The notes: generated by a model not told the origin, from the sequence alone. A stretch of 60,315 nucleotides of DNA from an uncultured Desulfuromonadales bacterium (GCA_945787295.1 CALZHQ010000008.1:1-60315), one strand, 5' to 3'. Counted from the first letter of the stretch, positions 39,075 through 49,236 are shown. Made by a program: numbers and translations.

Positions 39075-40000
39075 ACGAATGTCTCCGGCATTATTTGTGC
39101 GACACTGGCCTTGTTCCGTCCATGATGTTTACTGTAGTAAAGCAGCGCGTCGGCCCGCTTCAATAGATTGTCGAGGGTATCCTCCTCTGTTGCGAGTGTC
39201 GCACCGATGGAAACGGTTACGTTCAACAGTGTGCTGGTGTTGTCGAGAAAAGACCCTTCAATCAAGACCCGCAACCGTTCTGCGAGCATCTCCAGGTTGG
39301 GTAATGAGATGTTACGCACCAGGCCCATAAACTCTTCACCACCCCAGCGACCGTAAAGATCGAATGGGCGGGCGTTGGTGCTGAGGGTATTGGCAACCAT
39401 CTGTAAGACCTGATCACCGATGTCGTGCCCATAGGTGTCATTGACGCGCTTGAAATGATCGATGTCGATAAAGAGGACGGCAAAAGAGACCTTCATCCGC
39501 TGCATCTCTTCCATGCGACCTGCGAGCTCCCGTTCGAGATAGGCCCGGTTGGCAAGTTGGGTCAGATGATCCACCAGGGCCAGTTGCTGCAGTTCCAGCA
39601 GACGCAGTTCAGTTGCTTCGCGATTACTGATGTCAGTGAAAAGCTCAATCCCGCCGATAATATTGTCTTGCTCATCAAGCCGTGGCGTAACCCGGATTGA
39701 AACCGGAACCCGGTGGCCTTTTTTATGATGGAGGAAAACTTCCGTATCGCGATGGAGCCCATCCTCGATCGTCTGGGCAAGTGGGCAGTCGTCATCACAG
39801 AGCTTTTTTCCCTGGTAGTCGATGTGATTGAGGATGCTTTGACTGCATTTGGTGCCGACCACTTCGGTGGCAGAAAAGCCGGTGATCCGTTCTGCGGCGG
39901 TATTCCAGAAGATGATCTTCCGTTCTTTGTCGGTAAAATAGAGGCCATCGTGCAGGTTCTGCAGCACTCCGGCAAAAGCAGGATTCTGTAAATCGATCAT
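39071..40000 (-). CDS. PAS-GGDEF diguanylate cyclase
   Basis: 309 residues: a PAS domain at about 5-120 (DGLYFTDKERKIIFWNTAAERITGF begins it) with a PAC segment, then a GGDEF domain. The active site is GGEEF, preceded at the correct five-residue spacing by an RxxD inhibitory site (RPFDLYGRW). It is therefore likely active and feedback-controlled by c-di-GMP. There is no EAL domain or membrane helix, so it is a cytosolic sensor. GAGGGA precedes the ATG. Confidence 0.93.
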   Translation of the reverse strand: MIDLQNPAFAGVLQNLHDGLYFTDKERKIIFWNTAAERITGFSATEVVGTKCSQSILNHIDYQGKKLCDDDCPLAQTIEDGLHRDTEVFLHHKKGHRVPVSIRVTPRLDEQDNIIGGIELFTDISNREATELRLLELQQLALVDHLTQLANRAYLERELAGRMEEMQRMKVSFAVLFIDIDHFKRVNDTYGHDIGDQVLQMVANTLSTNARPFDLYGRWGGEEFMGLVRNISLPNLEMLAERLRVLIEGSFLDNTSTLLNVTVSIGATLATEEDTLDNLLKRADALLYYSKHHGRNKASVAQIMPETFV

Positions 40001-40075
40001 TTTCCCTCACAGTGGTTTGGCATTTATCCTATAAGAATAGCGTCAAATCGGGAACCGTAAAGGTCTGAAAGCTAA

Positions 40076-40273
40076 CTAAGTCGGTTTTGTTTGCTCGGTT
40101 TGATCATCAGCAGGGCTCTCCTGCTGATTCAGTCTATCAAACATATCGATCTGTTCAGTGATCGACAGTTTTTTCCCGCAGCAGGGTTTCAGACAGAGCC
40201 GGCAACGATCGTCGCTGCACCATTGACAGTGATGGCAATCGGGGCAGGGATGTTTTTTTGTTTGTTTATCCAT
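40076..40273 (-). CDS. 65-residue Cys-rich miniprotein
   Basis: Residues 9-32 carry eight cysteines (10, 13, 16, 19, 24, 27, 31, 32) in a CxxCxxCxxCx4CxxC series with two histidines, enough for two metal ions. The C-terminal half is polar and probably disordered. AAGGGT precedes the ATG. I do not recognise the family. Metal binding (zinc or iron-sulfur) is inference. Confidence 0.7.
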   Translation of the reverse strand: MDKQTKKHPCPDCHHCQWCSDDRCRLCLKPCCGKKLSITEQIDMFDRLNQQESPADDQTEQTKPT

Positions 40274-40295
40274 ACCCTTATTTTAAAGGGGAAGC

Positions 40296-41597
40296 CTAAA
40301 GCGGGGCAAGTTGGCGCAGTTCTTCTGGTTGTTTTTGCCGTTGCGATCTCAGGTAGAGAGCTTCAATGACCTCAGCACAGAGCAGCAGGCCGATGGCGAT
40401 AACGATACCGGAAACCGGTAGCTGCAGTTTGACCAATGGCAGCCAGGCCAGCAACAGGAAGCCACTTTTAAAAAAGGTTGAGCTGCCCAGCTTGCCGGTC
40501 TGATGGGCACCGGAGAACCAGCCGCGCAGCAGGTTGCAACCACCATAGAAAAGCGGGAAGATTGCGCAGGCTGCCAATGGCAGGCGTAAATAGTGGCGCA
40601 GCTCCGCTGCAACGCCGAGCAACTGGCCAAGGATCAATTCATTCAGCGGGCCGGCGGCCAGCAGCACCAGGCTGCCCATACCGGTCGCGACGAGAATGTT
40701 GAAGCGAACCAGCATAAAGTAGTCTTCAGCCGATCTGACCAATGCCAGGTAGGCCTGTTGCAGGTTGCGCATCGGCCCGGCCAGCAGGAACAGAAAACCA
40801 CGGATGACACCAAAAGCCGCTAACGCGAGGGGACCATCAGGCAGGCGGCCGATAATCGAACTGATCAGCAGCGGGATGGTCTGCTGCAGGCAGGATGAAT
40901 AAGCGAGCGGGAAGGAGTAACGCAGAATCTCCCCGGTGGTTTTCTCCGCCTCGCCACGATCGAGCGGCAGGTGTACCTTCCAGGCGAAGCCGGCGATGAA
41001 GAAGGTTTCCGTAATCACGCAGCTCACCAGGGCAAAGGCACCGAGCTGGGCGCCAGCGAACCAGGTTTGGCCGATGGTCAGGTAGCCGAACAGGGCTGCA
41101 ACCCGGATGCCGGTCGCCAGTGAAACCAGGCTGGTACGTCGGGCCTGGATGATCAGCCCCTGACAGAAGCCGCGAACGCCGGTGAAGAACGGAAGCAGGG
41201 CGCAGATGTACAGGGCCTTACGGGCTTCCTCGGCCACCTTTGACGGAATACCGAGCAACTTGTCCAGGACCAGGTCGCCGAGGGGGGTGAAAGCGATTAA
41301 CGCCAGCATTACTGCGACGTAACTGGCGACCAGGCCGACAAAGATCAGCACGCTGCGCATCGATTTGCGGCCGCGGACCATGGCTATGGTGACGGTGTGA
41401 TTCTGGTACGATGGCGAGGCCACGAACAGGTGGATGATCATCGCCACCGACATTCCCGCCAGGGCGGTGACGTAATCTTCCAGTCGCGCCAGTGCTCCGT
41501 TGATCACTGTATGCGAGATGCTCATCAACTGGACGTTAAGCACCAGGGGGAAAAAAAACAGGGAAATTTCTTTCAGGGTTAAGCGGGAACTGGTCAC
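40296..41597 (-). CDS. Polytopic MOP-superfamily (MATE/MVF/ANK-like) transporter
   Basis: 433 residues with about 12 membrane helices, in two halves of similar pattern, as in the MATE and MVF flippase superfamily. The opening (LTLKEISLFFFPLVLNVQLMSISHTVINGAL) matches the general first-helix pattern of that superfamily. The GTG start overlaps the gph stop, so it is the last gene of the trmFO-maf-yggS-gph unit. The substrate cannot be told from sequence. Confidence 0.75.
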   Translation of the reverse strand: MTSSRLTLKEISLFFFPLVLNVQLMSISHTVINGALARLEDYVTALAGMSVAMIIHLFVASPSYQNHTVTIAMVRGRKSMRSVLIFVGLVASYVAVMLALIAFTPLGDLVLDKLLGIPSKVAEEARKALYICALLPFFTGVRGFCQGLIIQARRTSLVSLATGIRVAALFGYLTIGQTWFAGAQLGAFALVSCVITETFFIAGFAWKVHLPLDRGEAEKTTGEILRYSFPLAYSSCLQQTIPLLISSIIGRLPDGPLALAAFGVIRGFLFLLAGPMRNLQQAYLALVRSAEDYFMLVRFNILVATGMGSLVLLAAGPLNELILGQLLGVAAELRHYLRLPLAACAIFPLFYGGCNLLRGWFSGAHQTGKLGSSTFFKSGFLLLAWLPLVKLQLPVSGIVIAIGLLLCAEVIEALYLRSQRQKQPEELRQLAPL

Positions 41598-42238
41598 GAA
41601 GCTGTTCCAGGGAAGAGCTGCAGCAATTGTTCAGCCGTCTGGACGCTGAAATCTGCTTCCAGGCCATCAGTGTTGCCGAGCCCGTAAGCACAGAAACAGG
41701 TCGCAGTGCCGGCATCCCTGCCAGCATACAGATCGGTGTGGTGATCGCCGATCATAACCGCATCGACCGGTTTAGCCCCGAGGACTGCAAGGGCTTTATG
41801 GACCGGCATGGGGTGTGGTTTTTTCTCCGGAAAGCTGTCTCCGCCGATCACCACTTTAAAATGATTCGCCAGGTCCAACCCGTTTAGCAGTTGTACCGTC
41901 AAGGCGTAGGGCTTGTTGGTCACCAGGGCCAGCCGGTCAGCCGGATGACGAAAGAGCAAGTCTCTGATGCCGGGATAGCAGGCCGTCTCATCGAGCAGAT
42001 GTTGAGCATAAATATCGAGAAAACGGAACAGCTGATCACGTTGATAACTCTCTGCGCCGAAGGCCCGCTTGATCAATTTGCCCGCTCCATCGCCGACGAT
42101 AGTCCGTACATAGTCTGTCACCAAACGGGAATGACCCAGCTCATCCGCCAGCAGGTTGAGAGAGGTGGTCAGATCGGCAACCGAATCGACCAGGGTGCCG
42201 TCGAGGTCGAAAAGCAGGTACTTATGCGGTGCACTCAT
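41594..42238 (-). CDS. gph: Phosphoglycolate phosphatase-like HAD hydrolase
   Basis: A HAD-superfamily phosphatase of 214 residues with FDLDGTLVDSVADL (motif I), a helical cap, LVTNKP (motif II), and MIGDHHTDLYAGRDAGT (motif IV). The sequence is close to Gph/PpaX types. Phosphoglycolate is the likely substrate but pyrophosphatase activity is possible. Both ends overlap neighbours by four bases. Confidence 0.85.
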   Translation of the reverse strand: MSAPHKYLLFDLDGTLVDSVADLTTSLNLLADELGHSRLVTDYVRTIVGDGAGKLIKRAFGAESYQRDQLFRFLDIYAQHLLDETACYPGIRDLLFRHPADRLALVTNKPYALTVQLLNGLDLANHFKVVIGGDSFPEKKPHPMPVHKALAVLGAKPVDAVMIGDHHTDLYAGRDAGTATCFCAYGLGNTDGLEADFSVQTAEQLLQLFPGTAS

Positions 42239-42936
42239 CCTTTTTTCCTGATCCGCTCGCCGAAGATCGCAGTGCCGACCCGCACCAGTGTCGCACCCTC
42301 TTCGACAGCGACTTCGAAATCACCGCTCATGCCCATCGACAGCTCCTGCATCGAGACCCCGGGAAGGTGCAGGAGCTCGATCTGCGCGGCCAGTTCATGC
42401 ATGCGCTGGAAATAGGGCCGGACCTCCTCGGCATCGTCACAGTAGGGGGGCAGGCACATCAGGCCACAGATCTGCAGATTCGGCAGCTTGGCAACGCTGC
42501 GGACCAGCTGCTCCAGTTCGGCGGGGCGGCAGCCTGACTTCTGGTCTTCTTCGCCGATATTGACCTGCAGCAATATGTTGCAAGCGGAATCGATTTTTTG
42601 CCATTGACGACTGATCTCCTCAGCCAATGACAGGCGATCGACCGAGTGGATCATCGCCACTTTGCCACGCAGGTACTTCACCTTGTTGCTCTGCAGGCCA
42701 CCGATATAGTGCCACTCGACCGGGGCCTGAACTTCCGGAAACTTGTCACGGAACTCCTGGACGTAGCTTTCACCGAACAGTTGCTGACCGCTGCGAAAAG
42801 CAGCTTCAACATCGGCGGCCGGTTTGACTTTGGAAACGGCAATCAGGCGGACGGCGGCCGGGTTGCGGCCGGCCCGCTGGCAGGCTGCGGCAATCTGCTC
42901 GCGAATATGGGCAATGTTATCAGCAATCGCACTCAT
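42235..42936 (-). CDS. PLP homeostasis protein, YggS family
   Basis: A 233-residue TIM-barrel PLP-binding protein with no known enzymatic activity that controls vitamin B6 and amino-acid balance. The PLP lysine is in LIAVSKVKP (near residue 36). SVDRLSLAEEI and LSMGMSGDFEVAVEEGATLVRVGTAIFG are typical. Its ATGA overlap with gph implies coupling. Confidence 0.93.
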   Translation of the reverse strand: MSAIADNIAHIREQIAAACQRAGRNPAAVRLIAVSKVKPAADVEAAFRSGQQLFGESYVQEFRDKFPEVQAPVEWHYIGGLQSNKVKYLRGKVAMIHSVDRLSLAEEISRQWQKIDSACNILLQVNIGEEDQKSGCRPAELEQLVRSVAKLPNLQICGLMCLPPYCDDAEEVRPYFQRMHELAAQIELLHLPGVSMQELSMGMSGDFEVAVEEGATLVRVGTAIFGERIRKKG

Positions 42937-42953
42937 CAGAAGTTACTCCGTAT

Positions 42954-43541
42954 TCAGATCGGCAGCGGGACACCCAGCTCTTTCAAGGCCAGGGTCAAAC
43001 GGCATAGCGGCAAGCCGACCACGTTGGTGTAGCTGCCTTCGATGCCGGCGACGAAACAGACCCCGCGTCCTTGGATGGCATAGGCCCCTGCTTTGTCGGT
43101 CGGCTCACCTGTGGCAATGTAGCGCGCGATTTCCTCGTCTGTCAAATCGCGAAACCGCACCACCGTACTCACCGCTTCAGCACGCTGCTCTCCGGTCTGC
43201 CGGTCGAGAACTGCGTAGCCGGAGAGCACCCGGTGCTCGCGCCCGGAGAGCATCAGCAGCATTTCTGCCGCGTGCTGTGCATCTGTCGGCTTGCCGAGAA
43301 TCTGTTGGTTGCAGAGGACGATGGTGTCGCTGCCGATGAACCAGCGTCCTTCGACATCGCTGCGGTTCGCGACCTCGCTGGCCTTGTCGATACTCAGGCG
43401 GACGACGTGTTCTTCCGGAGTTTCATCCGGCAGGACGAACTCTTCCGCCTTGCTCGGAATGACGTCGAATTCCAGGTCGATCTGTTCTAGCAGTTCTTTG
43501 CGCCGAGGTGAGGCCGAGGCGAGAATAACCTGTTGATTCAT
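42954..43541 (-). CDS. maf: Maf-family nucleotide pyrophosphatase
   Basis: Hydrolyses non-canonical or methylated nucleoside triphosphates, and in some bacteria influences septation. The 195 residues begin with [17 protein letters not shown] and contain GSDTIV and [11 protein letters not shown]. It starts inside the trmFO stop (ATGA overlap). The exact subfamily (dTTP/UTP or m7GTP) is not settled by reading alone. Confidence 0.93.
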   Translation of the reverse strand: MNQQVILASASPRRKELLEQIDLEFDVIPSKAEEFVLPDETPEEHVVRLSIDKASEVANRSDVEGRWFIGSDTIVLCNQQILGKPTDAQHAAEMLLMLSGREHRVLSGYAVLDRQTGEQRAEAVSTVVRFRDLTDEEIARYIATGEPTDKAGAYAIQGRGVCFVAGIEGSYTNVVGLPLCRLTLALKELGVPLPI

Positions 43542-44869
43542 GCGATGTCCTCAGCGCGTCTACGCGCAATCGGTTGCCACCAGCCGGGCAGGGCGTCGAG
43601 CGCTCGGGCTGCCATCGCCAGACGCCGGTCAGCACGCTTCATCTTCCGTTTCAGGTCCAGCGGCGGGAACAGGCCGTAGTTGACGTTCATCGGCTGAAAG
43701 TTGTCAACGTCTGCTTCGCTGAGGTGGGTCAGTAGCGCCCCCAAGGCGGTCTCTTTGGGGGGCAGAGGCTCCTGCTCGCCACGCAGCCGGTAGGCAGAGA
43801 AGACCCCCGCCAGCAGGCCGCAGGCCGCTGATTCGACATAGCCTTCGACGCCACTTATCTGTCCAGCGAGACAGATATGCGGTGCAGCTTTCAGTTGCAA
43901 TGTTTTCGTCAGGCAACCTGGAGCGTTGACGAAGGTATTGCGATGCATACTGCCAAGTCGTGCAAATTTGGCGTTCTGCAGGCCCGGAATGGTGCGGAAG
44001 ATGCGCTGTTGCTCCGGGTAGGTCAGGCGGGTCTGGAAGCCGACCAGGTTGAACAGCGAGGCGTGCCGGTTATCCTGCCGTAACTGGACAACGGCATGCG
44101 GCCATTTTCCGGTGCGTGGGTCGGTCAGGCCGACCGGCTTCATCGGGCCGAAGGAAAGCGTCTGTGGGCCACGGGCGGCCATCTCTTCAATCGGCATACA
44201 GCCTTCAAAGTGAACCAGTTTTTCGAATTCCCGCCCGGAGACCTTGTCGGCATCGATCAGTTCTTGAACAAAGGTTTCATATTCTTCCTTGCTCAATGGG
44301 CAGTTCAGGTAATCGGCGCCACCTTTGCCGTAGCGTGAGGCCCGCCAGGCGATTTCGTAATCGATCGAATCGGCTTCGACAATCGGGGCAATCGCATCAT
44401 AGAAATAGAGATGTGCACTGCCGGCTAGTTTGGCAAGTTCGGCGGAAAGGGCATCGGATGTGAGTGGCCCGCTGGCGAGGATGATTGTTTCTTTGGTCGG
44501 CAAACTGGTGATCTCTTCGCGGATCAGTTCGATCTGCGGATGCTGATCGATTTTCTGGCTGACGTAGGCGGAGAACTCATCCCGGTCGACCGCCAGAGCG
44601 CCTCCTGCGGGGACTGCCGTCGCGTCTGCGGCCTCGATGAATAATGAGCCAATCCGGCGTAGTTCCTCTTTCAGGCAACCTACAGCGTTATTCATGCCCG
44701 CACCACGCAGACTGTTGGAACACACCAGTTCGGCTAGTCCTGCACTTTCATGGGCCGGGGAAAACCGCTGTGGTTTCATTTCATACAGTTTGACACGGCA
44801 GCCTTCTGCGGCCGCTTGCCAGGCCGCTTCACAGCCTGCCAGCCCTGCACCGATAACGGTGATTTCCAT
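43538..44869 (-). CDS. trmFO: Folate-dependent tRNA (uracil-54) methyltransferase
   Basis: Makes ribothymidine at position 54 of tRNAs using methylenetetrahydrofolate and FAD. The start is the ATG at 44869: AAGAGGAAACAG precedes it, and the protein then begins [18 protein letters not shown], the FAD loop. An in-frame start at 44893 would add eight residues ahead of the ribosome site. Family segments include CSNSLRG and [10 protein letters not shown]. topA upstream and trmFO is a common pairing. Confidence 0.95.
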   Translation of the reverse strand: MEITVIGAGLAGCEAAWQAAAEGCRVKLYEMKPQRFSPAHESAGLAELVCSNSLRGAGMNNAVGCLKEELRRIGSLFIEAADATAVPAGGALAVDRDEFSAYVSQKIDQHPQIELIREEITSLPTKETIILASGPLTSDALSAELAKLAGSAHLYFYDAIAPIVEADSIDYEIAWRASRYGKGGADYLNCPLSKEEYETFVQELIDADKVSGREFEKLVHFEGCMPIEEMAARGPQTLSFGPMKPVGLTDPRTGKWPHAVVQLRQDNRHASLFNLVGFQTRLTYPEQQRIFRTIPGLQNAKFARLGSMHRNTFVNAPGCLTKTLQLKAAPHICLAGQISGVEGYVESAACGLLAGVFSAYRLRGEQEPLPPKETALGALLTHLSEADVDNFQPMNVNYGLFPPLDLKRKMKRADRRLAMAARALDALPGWWQPIARRRAEDIA

Positions 44870-44893
44870 CTGTTTCCTCTTTTCAAAACGCAA

Positions 44894-44924
44894 AACCGGC
44901 CGAACCTTTGAGGTTCGACCGGTT
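44894..44924 (-). terminator. Terminator between topA and trmFO
   Basis: AACCGGTCGAACC and GGTTCGGCCGGTT pair around a 5-base loop (minus strand), followed by TTGCGTTTT. The tail is imperfect, so readthrough into trmFO is possible. Confidence 0.7.
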
Positions 44925-44948
44925 GATTCTACACGATGTTTTCTTTTC

Positions 44949-47345
44949 TCAGGCGTTCTTTTTAACCGGAGCCTTTTTCGCCGTCGTTTTCTTTGCCGGT
45001 GTCTTCTTGGCAGCGGTTTTTTTGGTGGTCGTTTTTTTCTTGACCGTCGCTTTTTTCGCCGCAGGCTTTTTTTCCGGTGGGATCAGTTCGTTTTCCCAGT
45101 CACACTCTTCCTGCGGACAGCGCTGCACAGTACCCCAACGCTTGGTGGTCTTGATCTCGGTCAGCGGCCAGGCACACTTGGGGCAGGCTTCCGCCTTGGG
45201 TGGATTCCAAAGGGCGTACTTGCACTTGGGGTAGCGGTTGCAGGAGTAGAAGATTTTTCCATAGCGGCTCTTCTTTTCCATCATCTCGCCTTCGTTGCAC
45301 TGGGGGCAACTGATGTCGAGGGATTTCGGTTTCTCCAGCGGTTGAATGTTTTTGCATTTCGGATAAGCGCTACAGGCGTAGAACTTGCCGTAGCGACCGG
45401 TTTTGATCAGCATCCCGGCACCGCACTTGTCACACTTCTCATCCGACATGACCGGTTCTTCGGCCGGCTGCCCGTCACCGCCCAGCGGTTCGGTATGACG
45501 GCAGTCGGGGAAACCGGAGCAGGCCAGGAAACGGCCGGAACGACCGAGTTTGATGACCAGTTCCTTGCTGCATTCAGGACAGATCTTGTCGGTTTTCTCG
45601 GTGGTGACATCAGCCTTGCTGACTTCCTGGTCTTTGCGATGCAGCAGGGCGATGAACGGGTCCCAGAACTGTTTGACCGATGGAATCCAGGCTTTTTCGC
45701 CACGGGAGATGGCATCCAGGTCCTCTTCCAGTTCAGCGGTGAAATCATAATCGACGTACTGGCTGAAGTGTTCGACCAGCAGCTTGGAAACGACGCGACC
45801 GGTATCTTCCGGGAAGAAGGTCCGTTTTTCCAGGCGCACGTATTTCCGCGTCACCAGAGTGTTCATGATGCTGGCGTAGGTCGAAGGGCGGCCGATGCCG
45901 TATTCTTCCATGGTTTTAACCAGACTCGCTTCGGTGAAACGGGGAGGCGGCTGGGTGAAGTGCTGCTCGGGAGTGAGCTGTTCTTTGCGCAGCTTTTCTC
46001 CCTCGTTTAACGGTGGCAGCAAGCCTTCCTTGTTCTCGTCGTCGCCGTTGTCGGTTCCTTCAATATAGAGGGCCATGAAGCCGGGGAAGCGGATCACCTG
46101 ACCGCTGGCGCGGAAACTGTATTTTTGGCCAGCGGCTATGTCGACGGTGGTTGCGTCGAAGACCGCCTGCGCCATCTGTGAGGCGACTGTCCGTTTCCAG
46201 ATTAATTCATAGAGACGCATTTGATCGGAGCTTAAATAGGGCTTCAGTTGCGCAGGAGTACGGGCAATCGAGGTTGGGCGCACCGCTTCGTGTGCTTCCT
46301 GGGCATTTTTACTTTTGTTTTTGAAAGCCCGCGGCTTATCCAGGGCGTAACTTTCATCATACAGCTGACAGATGACTTCGCGCGCTTCACTGGTCGCCAC
46401 CGGAGACAGGGCTACCGAGTCGGTCCGCATGTAAGTGATCAGACCATGAGTATCGTCGCCAACTTCGATACCTTCATACAGCTTCTGGGCGACCGACATG
46501 GTTTTGCGGGCCGAGAAACCAAGCTTGCGGCTGGCTTCCTGCTGCAGGGTACTGGTGGTGAACGGCGGAGCTGGATTGCGTTTGCGGGCTTTTTTCTCGA
46601 GGTTACTGACCTGGAAGGAGGACTGTTCCAGTTCGGCGAGGATCTCTTCCGCCTGCTGCTGGTTTTCGATAGCGAACTTGCCGAGCTTCTTGTCATCACG
46701 GCTGTGCAGCTTGGCATTGAACTGACTGTTGGCAGCGTTGGCGAATACCGCTTCAAGGCTCCAGTATTCGCGTGGTTCGAAGGCTTCGATCTCATTTTCC
46801 CGCTCACAGATCAGTCGCAGAGCGACCGATTGGACCCGACCGGCGGAAAGACCGTAGCGGATTTTCTTCCAGAGGAACGGCGAGAGGTTGAAGCCGACTA
46901 GGTAATCGAGAATCGAGCGGGCCTGCTGGGCATCGACCAGGTCGCGGGCAATTTCGCGCGGATGAGCCATCGCTTCATCGATCGCCGGCTTGGTGATCTC
47001 GTGAAAAGTGACCCGCATGACCTTCGGCTTGGCCGCTTTTTCGTCTATGCCGAGGGCTTCCAGTAGGTGCCAGGCGATCGCTTCCCCTTCGCGGTCGAGG
47101 TCAGTTGCGAGGATCAGTTCATCGCTCTTGGCCACTTCTTTTTTGAGGGCGCTGATATGCTTGGAACTCTCCGGCAGGACGTGATATTTGGGGTTAAAGT
47201 TATTCTCGGTATCGACGGAGCCCTGCTTACTCGGCAGTGCCCGGACGTGTCCGTAGGAGGCGAGGACCTTGTACCCCTTGCCGAGAAACTTTTCGATGGT
47301 TTTTGCTTTCGCCGGTGACTCGACGATGACCAATGATTGAGCCAT
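44949..47345 (-). CDS. topA: DNA topoisomerase I with four zinc ribbons and a basic tail
   Basis: Relaxes negative supercoils by single-strand passage. The Toprim domain (1-140) has [16 protein letters not shown] and [10 protein letters not shown] (81-90), and the catalytic tyrosine is Tyr305 in [10 protein letters not shown]. After the core, four Cys4 ribbons follow from about residue 590: CPEC...CSGFPDC, CDKC...CSAYPKC, CPQC...CNRYPKC and CPKC...CPQEEC. The last ~45 residues are a Lys/Ala/Thr tail built of AAKK/PAKK/TAKK repeats. At 798 residues it is somewhat shorter than E. coli TopA. Confidence 0.96.
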   Translation of the reverse strand: MAQSLVIVESPAKAKTIEKFLGKGYKVLASYGHVRALPSKQGSVDTENNFNPKYHVLPESSKHISALKKEVAKSDELILATDLDREGEAIAWHLLEALGIDEKAAKPKVMRVTFHEITKPAIDEAMAHPREIARDLVDAQQARSILDYLVGFNLSPFLWKKIRYGLSAGRVQSVALRLICERENEIEAFEPREYWSLEAVFANAANSQFNAKLHSRDDKKLGKFAIENQQQAEEILAELEQSSFQVSNLEKKARKRNPAPPFTTSTLQQEASRKLGFSARKTMSVAQKLYEGIEVGDDTHGLITYMRTDSVALSPVATSEAREVICQLYDESYALDKPRAFKNKSKNAQEAHEAVRPTSIARTPAQLKPYLSSDQMRLYELIWKRTVASQMAQAVFDATTVDIAAGQKYSFRASGQVIRFPGFMALYIEGTDNGDDENKEGLLPPLNEGEKLRKEQLTPEQHFTQPPPRFTEASLVKTMEEYGIGRPSTYASIMNTLVTRKYVRLEKRTFFPEDTGRVVSKLLVEHFSQYVDYDFTAELEEDLDAISRGEKAWIPSVKQFWDPFIALLHRKDQEVSKADVTTEKTDKICPECSKELVIKLGRSGRFLACSGFPDCRHTEPLGGDGQPAEEPVMSDEKCDKCGAGMLIKTGRYGKFYACSAYPKCKNIQPLEKPKSLDISCPQCNEGEMMEKKSRYGKIFYSCNRYPKCKYALWNPPKAEACPKCAWPLTEIKTTKRWGTVQRCPQEECDWENELIPPEKKPAAKKATVKKKTTTKKTAAKKTPAKKTTAKKAPVKKNA

Positions 47346-47398
47346 CTTTTCCTCTGTCTATTTATTGATCGAATCTGAATTTCAGATCCGTAGAAATT

Positions 47399-47426
47399 AA
47401 AAAAGGCTGCGGCAAAGTGCGCAGCC
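47399..47426 (-). terminator. Intrinsic terminator after the smg-like gene
   Basis: On the minus strand GGCTGCG (47426-47420) and CGCAGCC (47411-47405) enclose an 8-base loop, with six Ts following. It separates smg from topA, so topA needs its own promoter in 47346-47398 (promoter not clearly seen). Confidence 0.88.
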
Positions 47427-47434
47427 CGGCTGTT

Positions 47435-47914
47435 TTAGTGGTAGATGCGGGCCCAGTCGTTTTCTAGGAAGCAGTCAATTTCCCGCTGCCAGAGACTGCT
47501 CGTTTTCGAAAGCATGGTCAAGGCCACAATCATTTTGACTTCCTGAAGATTTAAGGGGTCTTCCGCTGCCCGCACGGCTCGCTCGATGATTTCTTCCTGT
47601 GTTTCATCGCTTAACAGGCCCATGCTTCTCAGCTTAACCAGGAATCCGATCCCCTCTGTCGAGAGTGCCAGTTCTTCCTCCGGCGTGTAAACCCGGTACG
47701 TGGATTGTGGTTTTAGCTTGGCCTCTGCCTGTTGTGCTGCCGGACCCTGCAGGGCGACCGACTCCATCCAGGAAAAAGCGTCATTGATCTCTTCGGCTTC
47801 GAAGCCGACCGACATCAGTTCTGCAACCAGTTCCTGTTCACTGATCGGGGCATCTTCTGCCCCGAGAACATATTTGGCAATCAGGTTGACGATTGCTAGG
47901 ACTCGTTCACGCAA
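47435..47914 (-). CDS. smg: DUF494 family protein (Smg)
   Basis: A 159-residue all-helical protein of the Smg/DUF494 family. It begins MRERVLAIVNLIAKYVL and ends EIDCFLENDWARIYH. Family members are small cytosolic proteins of unknown function, conserved next to dprA and topA in many proteobacteria, as here. AAGGTCC/GGAGG elements precede the start. Confidence 0.88.
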   Translation of the reverse strand: MRERVLAIVNLIAKYVLGAEDAPISEQELVAELMSVGFEAEEINDAFSWMESVALQGPAAQQAEAKLKPQSTYRVYTPEEELALSTEGIGFLVKLRSMGLLSDETQEEIIERAVRAAEDPLNLQEVKMIVALTMLSKTSSLWQREIDCFLENDWARIYH

Positions 47915-48047
47915 AGGACCTCCAGGCAGGTGCTTTTATCCCTGCGACTAGCGGGCAGCACAATTCTCAAACGATTGTGCTGGAACAGCGGGACGACTTT
48001 CAGATGGTCTGTAGTTGCAGGTAAGAATTTGTTATCGCACTGCTTTT

Positions 48048-49136
48048 CTACAATTGCCCTCGAATGAAGTGGTTTCCTGGCAGCACCTGGACTCCGCCCT
48101 GGAGTTCTAGGTCGAGTAAAATAGCGGAAAGCTCCATGGGAGTCAAGCCGCATTTCCGGCCGATTTCATCGATGTGAAGCGGTTCATGGTTTAACTGTTG
48201 ATAGACTTTCAGGGTTGTGCCGTTGAGTTGCTCAGAGAACCGATCGACAACCTGTTGCTCTTTACGGGAAAGTCGATTCGGCCAGAGGGACTGAAGTATG
48301 TCGCTGCTGTCGGTGACCAGCTGCGCACCCTCCTTGATGAGTCGATTCGGTCCTTTGCTGGTCCTGTTTTGCACGGTTCCGGGCACCGCAAACAGGTCCC
48401 GACCCTGGTCGAGGGCGAAATCACCGGTAATCAGTGAGCCGCTCCCTTCTGCCGCTTCGACAATCAAAACTCCTTGGCTCAGCCCGCTGATGATCCGATT
48501 ACGGCCGGGGAAGTGTCCTGCCAAGGGCGGGGTGCCAGGTGGATACTCACTGATAATCGCGTTGTGCTGCAGAATATGGTGAAACAGCTTGCCATTTTCC
48601 GGCGGGTAGATCTTATCGATGCCGCAACCGAGAACTGCGATCGTGTGTCCCTGGCCGTCGAGGGCGCCCTGGTGTGCGGCACTGTCGACGCCCCGGGCCA
48701 AGCCGCTGACGATGCAGATGTCGTGTGCTGTCAGGTCCCTGGCCAGCTGATGAGTCAACTGCAGTCCTGCAGCTGTTGCGCGACGAGAACCGACGATGGC
48801 AAAGCAGGCGTTGGCCGGCAGTTGCCCACGCAGGTAGAGCAGGGCTGGTGGATCATGGATTTGTCGTAACAGTGGTGGGTAACCGCTATCCCAGAAACTG
48901 AGCAGGCGCACGCCCAGCACCTCCAAATTGCGCCGGGTTTGCAGATAAGCTGTGGCATCTGCGCCGGGGATGCATGCAATTTGCTTAGCGGTGAGCCCGG
49001 CCTGCTCCAGTTGGTGCGGGGGAGCGTCCAGGGCTGACAAGAAATTCCCGAAATGGTCGTGTAGTTTGAACAGGGCGGTGCGCCCGAGTCGGGGTGTCAG
49101 GTGCAACCTGAGCAGTGCCCGTTGAGCATCATCCAT
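48048..49136 (-). CDS. dprA: DNA-processing protein A
   Basis: Binds incoming single-stranded DNA and loads RecA in natural transformation. 362 residues: an N-terminal SAM-like helical region, the Rossmann-fold core with AIVGSRRATAAGL, SGLARGVDSAAHQGAL and IVEAAEGSGSLITGDFALDQGRDLFAVPG, and a C-terminal winged helix (about 295-360). Presence of dprA alone does not prove competence. The dprA-smg-topA order is conserved widely. Confidence 0.94.
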   Translation of the reverse strand: MDDAQRALLRLHLTPRLGRTALFKLHDHFGNFLSALDAPPHQLEQAGLTAKQIACIPGADATAYLQTRRNLEVLGVRLLSFWDSGYPPLLRQIHDPPALLYLRGQLPANACFAIVGSRRATAAGLQLTHQLARDLTAHDICIVSGLARGVDSAAHQGALDGQGHTIAVLGCGIDKIYPPENGKLFHHILQHNAIISEYPPGTPPLAGHFPGRNRIISGLSQGVLIVEAAEGSGSLITGDFALDQGRDLFAVPGTVQNRTSKGPNRLIKEGAQLVTDSSDILQSLWPNRLSRKEQQVVDRFSEQLNGTTLKVYQQLNHEPLHIDEIGRKCGLTPMELSAILLDLELQGGVQVLPGNHFIRGQL

Positions 49137-49175
49137 TGTTCCCCCTCCGGAATCAAATTGAATGCGACAATAGAA

Positions 49176-49212
49176 ACAAAAACGGACTGAAGCAGCTCCA
49201 ATCCGTTTTTGT
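49176..49212. terminator. Bidirectional hairpin between the LysM gene and dprA
   Basis: ACAAAAACGGA (49176-49186) and TCCGTTTTTGT (49202-49212) are exact inverse arms around a 15-base loop. On the minus strand the stem ends in TTTTTGTTTCT, so it can end the LysM transcript. Confidence 0.75.
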
Positions 49213-49236
49213 CATCACTCTATCAGTGTGCAGTTA

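Noticed and set aside
44637..46010. 457-codon plus-strand frame rich in Phe and Arg opposite topA
   Set aside because: It is a shadow of the Lys-rich topA tail and zinc ribbons on the other strand and spans the topA-trmFO boundary.
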